NCBI GenBank assembly: GCA_905331475.1
Contig: CAJNYU010000909.1
Location: 33,948 to 97,947, forward strand
DNA length: 64,000 nucleotides
From: Rotaria socialis
Taxonomy: Eukaryota; Rotifera; Eurotatoria; Philodinida; Philodinidae
Direction: 5' to 3'
The notes under the pieces were generated by a model. That model worked only from the letters and a program-made list of their open reading frames with translations. It had not been told where the DNA came from and did no database searches. Positions 59,018 to 64,000 of the stretch are shown in pieces. Numbering within the stretch: position 1 is the first letter of the stretch; every line of letters starts with the position of its first letter. Position numbers and translations under genes: made by a program.

Positions 59018-60513
59018 TTTTTGTACGTCTCGAAGAGTAAAATTTTATCTAGAATATATTTTTAAGAACTCTGGTATATGCCTTTCCTTGAGAAAATTTA
59101 TCTGGTGTAAACTATCGGTTCTTGATTGTGAGGCTAATCTTGCTCGTTCTAAACATCATCATACTCATGCAAACAAACAGTAACAAGCGAATGGATTTAT
59201 ATTGATTTCTGCATATGCTTGTCTCACTTTTGCGTACATTCTCAGTTTCTTGGCATTGATTTATACTTTTCACTCATGCAAATAGTCTACATTCCTACTA
59301 TATCGAATAACCATTTTCTGAAGTATTATTTAGGACACAATCTCTCGAATTGGCAGTACTTACTTGCATGTGAAACAGAATCCGAAGTCTATGAAAGGAA
59401 TCATGGTGAAAAGAAAAATACATATTTTATTTGATAATCGCAACTCATGTTATGCATTTTTTGACGTCATTTCATACTTTTTTGTTAATATAATAGCTTA
59501 TGCAAATAGAACATCGCATAAACTTATTCCACAGCTAAAATACATGTCACGGCTATTTGAATTGTACGCTTTTAACTGTGCTTTACAAACAGTTAAAGGA
59601 AAGAAAAAAAACTTAAGAATCGACCTCGCTCGGTCGCAAGCATGATAGAATATTACCTTGAAGCTGTTAATATTTTTTTAAATCAAAGGTGTTCAATTTT
59701 TATTTTGATGAGTTATAACGATTTGATAATTATCGAGAATGCTCATTAGTACTTCTGTAAGTTCTCATTAGATGAAATACTGGTTTTTGTTGACTCATGA
59801 TAAGTTTTCTATTTTGATTTTTAATCATTTATTTAAAGAGAATTCAAGTTTAGTATGCAATATAACCTAGAGGGTAGAATGAGTAAAAATCCTGTCCTCT
59901 ATTCTCTTCTTTCCATTCAGTTGAGTAAGTAATTAGTACAAATACAAATGGGTATAGTCTGTAATAACTAAGTCAAATCTCACGAATGTAACCTTTCAAT
60001 TTGTTTGTATTGAAAAAAACAGAAATTTTTACTGTTGTTGATATTTTAGTAAAAAATCGCACAGTTTTCCTTGTAGCCCGTTTTAATTAATAATTTATAA
60101 ACAACAAATAAGCATATTAATTATGTGAGCTGTTTCCGATAGTGATTACTAGTTTACAACATCAAGATGAACTGTTTGCAGTTTAATTTTATGATAAAAC
60201 TTTATTTATGGGCACTTAGAAATAAATTCTTAGACATAGGGTGAGTCAATGTCTGCATTTTTCGATCTTCGATGATATCTTGACATTTTCCACGGATAGC
60301 ATATTTCTTTATTGTTTTACTACTAGTTTTAAAATAGACTTCGTGTTTTGGGCATTCGAATTTGTTTCTTTGTTTGATGAAGTTATCTTCGATAGCCGAA
60401 ATAATGAAAAACCTCCATCGCACTAAGTGTTGACATAAGTATAATGATAGATTTTACCTACGGTCAAATAATTTCTTCTTTGTCTACTATTTAAAAACAA
60501 TTCGTGTACATAA
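59018..60513. other. Intergenic, no feature seen
   Basis: The 5' flank of the PLAC8 gene and beyond. Small frames on both strands (for example 59364-59645 and 60202-60423) have no domain. Confidence 0.4.
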
Positions 60514-60821
60514 ACTTGTCAATCCAGGTCGAACAGTACGATCCGTATACGGTCGTTTACGGTTACTTTACGACTATTTTCCGGGCGAAAATTTGCCGTA
60601 ATATCTGGCGCAGTAATACGGACCATATGATCATGAGAGTACGGAGCACAAACAGCCGTAAACCATGAAGGTTCAGTCTCGTTTACGGTGCCGTATTACT
60701 GTGCCAGGTATTACGAGCAAATACGGCCTATTTACTGCCATAAATACATCGTTTTGACATCGTTAACCGTCGATAAACAGACCGTAAACGAGTCCGTTTT
60801 GATCAACCTGGACAATCAAGT
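60514..60821. mobile_element. 308-base fold-back element with CGTTTACGG motifs
   Basis: The ends ACTTGTCAATCCAGGTCGA and the complement of the right end (ACTTGATTGTCCAGGTTGA) are imperfect inverted repeats. Inside, CGTTTACGG/CCGTAAACG and CCGTATTA/TAATACGG occur repeatedly in both orientations, so much of the element can pair with itself. No coding frame was found and the target duplication is unclear. It is clearly GC-richer than the flanks. Confidence 0.65.
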
Positions 60822-61802
60822 ATTTATTTTTATTAACTGTAAAACAATATACTATATACTATAAACAAAGTCTCTCATTTCTCGATAATATTAGTATTAT
60901 AAATAATACCCTGAGTATTGAGGAGAATCTGCATATCTTTCTTCTCATATTTCACAATACAGTATAATAATAAATAATAATACACGTTCTAAGAACAACA
61001 ATTATTATTAAACTGCTTTATTACATTGGAGTCGGAACACTTTTGATCACCAAATTTTCTTAGTATTAATTTTACATCATTTATTTTTCAAAAAGCTATA
61101 GTATATAGAAAAAACATTTACACATAAGGCAAAAGAAGATACTTTTAAAAGCTCAGTTAAATCTTAAGGGTATGACTATTAGTATCTTCTTCACCCACAC
61201 CCTAAAGATAAACCTTGATTTTGTTTATCTGGCATCGCTAATAGGAAGGGAGTAATGGTTTTCAAGTATTTAGTTATGTCCTGAAAATCAGGAAAAACCA
61301 ATGATTTTACTGATTCAGTAGCCGGCTCTATTACAGCCACTAGCCGACGATTTCTTCAAATAAATTGCAATTGACCTCTATTTACCTGACTTTTATGCCA
61401 GGGATAAAATTTTAAAATCATTTTAAATGGAATTTTTGAAAACGAAATTCAGCTGTCTTATACTAAGAAGCGAGAATTCGATGTTAACCTAATTAGACAC
61501 CAATGCAATTCGAAAAATATGCCATTGAACACAAATTAGAAGTAGCTGAAATGTGGACTGGCAATCTAAGAACACATCATTGGTCGAAAAAACATGAAAA
61601 ATAAATAATAATGGAAGATTTTATACTTGGCCGAGCCTACTGACTCCGCCCCCATTACCCTCATCAATATCTACATCTACGCACTGGCACTTCTTGGATA
61701 TTATATATGTCTACTCATGACAGTGGAATTTGTTTTTTTACTAATGTTTGATGGAAAATGTATATTAGGTGGATAAAATTTCGTTTTTTAAAAGTGTGTC
61801 TC
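60822..61802. other. Intergenic, no feature seen
   Basis: AT-rich sequence between two inverted-repeat elements. No gene was recognised. Confidence 0.4.
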
Positions 61803-63992
61803 CTACACTGAAAAGAAAAAAGGAACCGTACCGAACTTAAAAAGGTTCCGAATTTTGAAACGAATTCTAAACCTTTTTAAGTATCGTACGAAACTGGTTT
61901 AGTATGAAACTTATTCCAATAGACAAACTTAAAATTAGATTTTGCAGATTAAGTTCCGCAATACCAATTTAATAATAGAGCTGTCAGCAAGCCGGCGTAC
62001 TAAGTCACCGGAAAATATGAAATTCAAATCTATTTTGCCTTTTGCCTTTTACATTGTATTGAAGTAGAATAGGAGTTTGTTTGAGAGCAGCACTATTGAC
62101 CCAAGTTATCCTTTTCTTGCGTTAGAAATCTTTACGTCGATCATCAAACTCCAAAAACTCATATTTTCAAATATATCTCTTACACAGAAAAGGAATAAAC
62201 GGGATCAATAATGCTGTTCTCAGTTAGCTTACCACTCTACTTCAAAATAATATAAACAGATCAACTCATCTTGAATTTCATATTTTTCGATGGCCAGACA
62301 GGCCGTTATAATGGCATTTCTGCTTTACAGAACTCGATACGCAAAGTTAAAACGTCAGAGTTGCACTCTTATCATCGCAAACTCCTCCTATTATTTCAAA
62401 TTCACCCAAATTCAGGTCGATTCTCCCAGAATTACCGTTCAGAACGGGTTCAAAATGCTCTTTCTAGTTGTCTAATCTTAGCTTCAGAGATTAAGACTCT
62501 AGGAAAGGCACGATGAGACGTTCAAAATATAACAGGAGGATACCAAACGAACAACCTAACTTGATTGGCTTTACATAAGACACAAATAGAAAATATTTCA
62601 ATGAATTAGTCAGACTTGCCAACTATTAAAAACACTAGACCATAACCAGATTATTGACTCGAATAATCCGAACCGAGCCAAAGTTTAAATATGACATCCA
62701 TATCGATATCAATACTTCGGTTTAATAATCATGCAATAGAAAAAATGATCGTAGTTTTCGTGTTGAAATTATTTGCCAAATTGTTTAGTTGGGTAATCTG
62801 AATGAAAGAAACATAGGTGGAGGCTAGCTATAAGTAAATATTTCCAATTAATAATCTGCAACGATGAAAAAGCGCCTATACTATTCAATGTAGAATCACT
62901 TGAAATACCACTCGGTTGCATAGTGATTTGTGCGAAGAAAAGAATTTTCGAAGTTAAATTTAACTTGGAGTGAAATTTTATATATAACACGCTACAACAA
63001 AGAAAAGAAAATTATTCTGTAAAATCCTGAGCTACCTGAAATATTCTTCAGTTCTGCAAGTTGAACGAAACAAAGCGTTTTCAGATTTACATTTAGATTG
63101 AGAAGAGTATTTCTATCTAATAATTTACAATAGAGGAAAGAAGGATATACAGTAATCCCAAATATGGATTTACCTGAAATATTGTTAAGGTGAACGACTT
63201 GGGCGAAAGAAGCTTTTGAAAGTTGAATGAAACCTGAAGCGAGTATTTTGATCTAATAATATAAAACAAAGATATAGTGATAGTGTTAAATGTAGAATTA
63301 CCTGAAGTAATGTTGAATGGAATGACTTGAAAGAAATGTAACCCTTTCAATATACAATATAACTGCAAATATAAATTCTAGTAATCTATGACAGAAGAAG
63401 AAACAGATATAATTGCTGCAAGTAAAAATTTCTTATTTGTTCACCTCAAAGATTTGAAGAGCAATGTGAGTATTGAATGTAATTTGAGATAAATGTTTGA
63501 ATTAGGTAATCTAAAACAGAAAAACAAAAATTGTCATTCAAAAGATAGAATTACATGGCAAATAGTTCTGTTGGACAACGTGTAAAAAAACACTGACATT
63601 GGCTCTAAATATACATCATATAAACATTGAATTTGAAAAGTCTATAATGGATAGCTGAGATTGATAGTTTTAAGGATAAGCGTACATCATGGAGGATTGT
63701 GATGGCGAACTTAAAAGAAAAGCATTTCAATTTTTCAGTTGGACGAACCTATTAGAGGTATATTCCGAAACGTGTAAGGGTTTCATACGAAACTTGGCTC
63801 AACTTTGACTTTCACAAAAGTATGGTACGAAACCTTTGCCACTTCAGAACCTTATAAAACGATCGCACCGAACTTTTTCTAGTACTAAACCTACAAAAGG
63901 TTTCGCAGGTCCATACCATAACTCTAAGGGTTTAATAAGGTACCACCAAACCTTAAAGATTCCGTACAGCACCTTTATTTTTTTCAGTGTAG
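61803..63992. mobile_element. 2.2-kb element with CTACACTGAAAA terminal inverted repeats
   Basis: CTACACTGAAAAGAAAAAAG at the left end matches the complement of the right end (CTACACTGAAAAAAATAAAG); similarity runs on into GTAC-containing sequence. The subterminal regions (61820-61920 and 63740-63960) share many copies of AAACCTTTT, GTACGAAAC and GGTTCCG-like motifs in both orientations. No transposase was recognised; the frame at 62271-62516 has no domain. The right flank ends with the window, so the target duplication cannot be checked. The middle holds the periodic array listed below. Confidence 0.6.
62771..63660 (-). repeat. Diverged tandem array of ~120-140-base exon-like units
   Basis: Six to seven related units start near 62771, 62893, 63027, 63166, 63294, 63423 and 63546. 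Each carries, on the plus strand, TAGAATTACCTGAAATA-like and ATCTAATAAT-like blocks. On the minus strand these are a donor (CAG|GTAATTC) and an acceptor (TTATTAG), framing a 75-80-base block. The blocks translate to related peptides, for example GFIQLSKASFAQVVHLNNIS, LNVNLKTLCFVQLAELKNIS and LKGLHFFQVIPFNITS. This is either a decayed gene of repeated one-repeat exons or a minisatellite that mimics one. Confidence 0.5.
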
Positions 63993-64000
63993 CGAATGTA

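Noticed and set aside
58701..59183. 160-residue plus-strand frame
   Set aside because: It runs antisense across the PLAC8 exons and an intron and has no domain.
1..64000. tRNA, rRNA and CRISPR arrays
   Set aside because: Reading for T-loop/anticodon patterns, conserved rRNA blocks and regularly spaced identical repeats gave nothing. The only regular array (62771-63660) is diverged and exon-like.

Overview
The window looks like nuclear DNA of an invertebrate animal, and a bdelloid rotifer is my best inference. It is AT-rich. Genes are small and sparse, roughly one per 3-4 kb. Spliced genes have short GT-AG introns, mostly 44-70 bases. The content is metazoan: major vault protein, lysosomal alpha-mannosidase, casein kinase 1, an ETS factor, PLAC8 and a class A receptor. 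Alongside these sit gene types common in bdelloids: an ADP-ribosyltransferase fused to leucine-rich repeats, stand-alone LRR and SAM proteins, Hint fragments and a possible bacterial-type gene. No prokaryotic operons, rRNA, tRNA or CRISPR array were seen. The species call is inference; no marker gene fixes it.

Layout. 0.3-2.3 kb: seven-exon PDZ-domain gene (+). 2.3-6.4 kb: mostly empty, with a decayed coding fragment near 5 kb. 6.4-7.7 kb: casein kinase 1-like kinase (-). 9.0-9.5 kb: small SAM-domain protein (+). 12.0-12.9 kb: intronless seven-helix receptor (+). 17.7-18.3 kb: intronless ETS-domain protein (-). 20.9-21.5 kb: two adjacent inverted-repeat elements. 22.5-23.4 kb: secreted cysteine-rich protein with two Ly6-like modules (-). 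24.5-26.3 kb: histidine acid phosphatase of the MINPP1 type (-). 28.9 kb: hAT-type MITE. 29.5-31.0 kb: ART-LRR chimera (+). 33.6-34.7 kb: LRR-only relative (+). 35.6-36.4 kb: fatty acid hydroxylase superfamily membrane enzyme (+).

38.9-40.9 kb: major vault protein gene that stops before the shoulder and cap, with a hydrophobic tail (+). 41.8-43.05 kb: Tc1/mariner-like fold-back element with 417-base arms. 43.2-43.7 kb: RING/TRAF-type zinc-finger protein (-). 45.5-46.1 kb: broken hedgehog-type Hint gene. 47.5-51.5 kb: complete 18-exon lysosomal alpha-mannosidase (+). 51.9 kb: second hAT-type MITE. 53.3 kb: receptor fragment. 55.4-55.9 kb: short protein with a duplicated bacterial-looking module (+). 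57.0-57.9 kb: GNAT acetyltransferase like the O-GlcNAcase C-terminal domain (-). 58.5-59.0 kb: PLAC8 protein with a GC-AG intron (-). 60.5-64.0 kb: two more inverted-repeat elements; the larger holds a ~125-base periodic array that looks like repeated exons.

The genes do not form one pathway. Exon limits were read by eye from frame, splice signals and family similarity, without transcripts. Coordinates for multi-exon genes cover first to last coding base, with exon limits given in the text.
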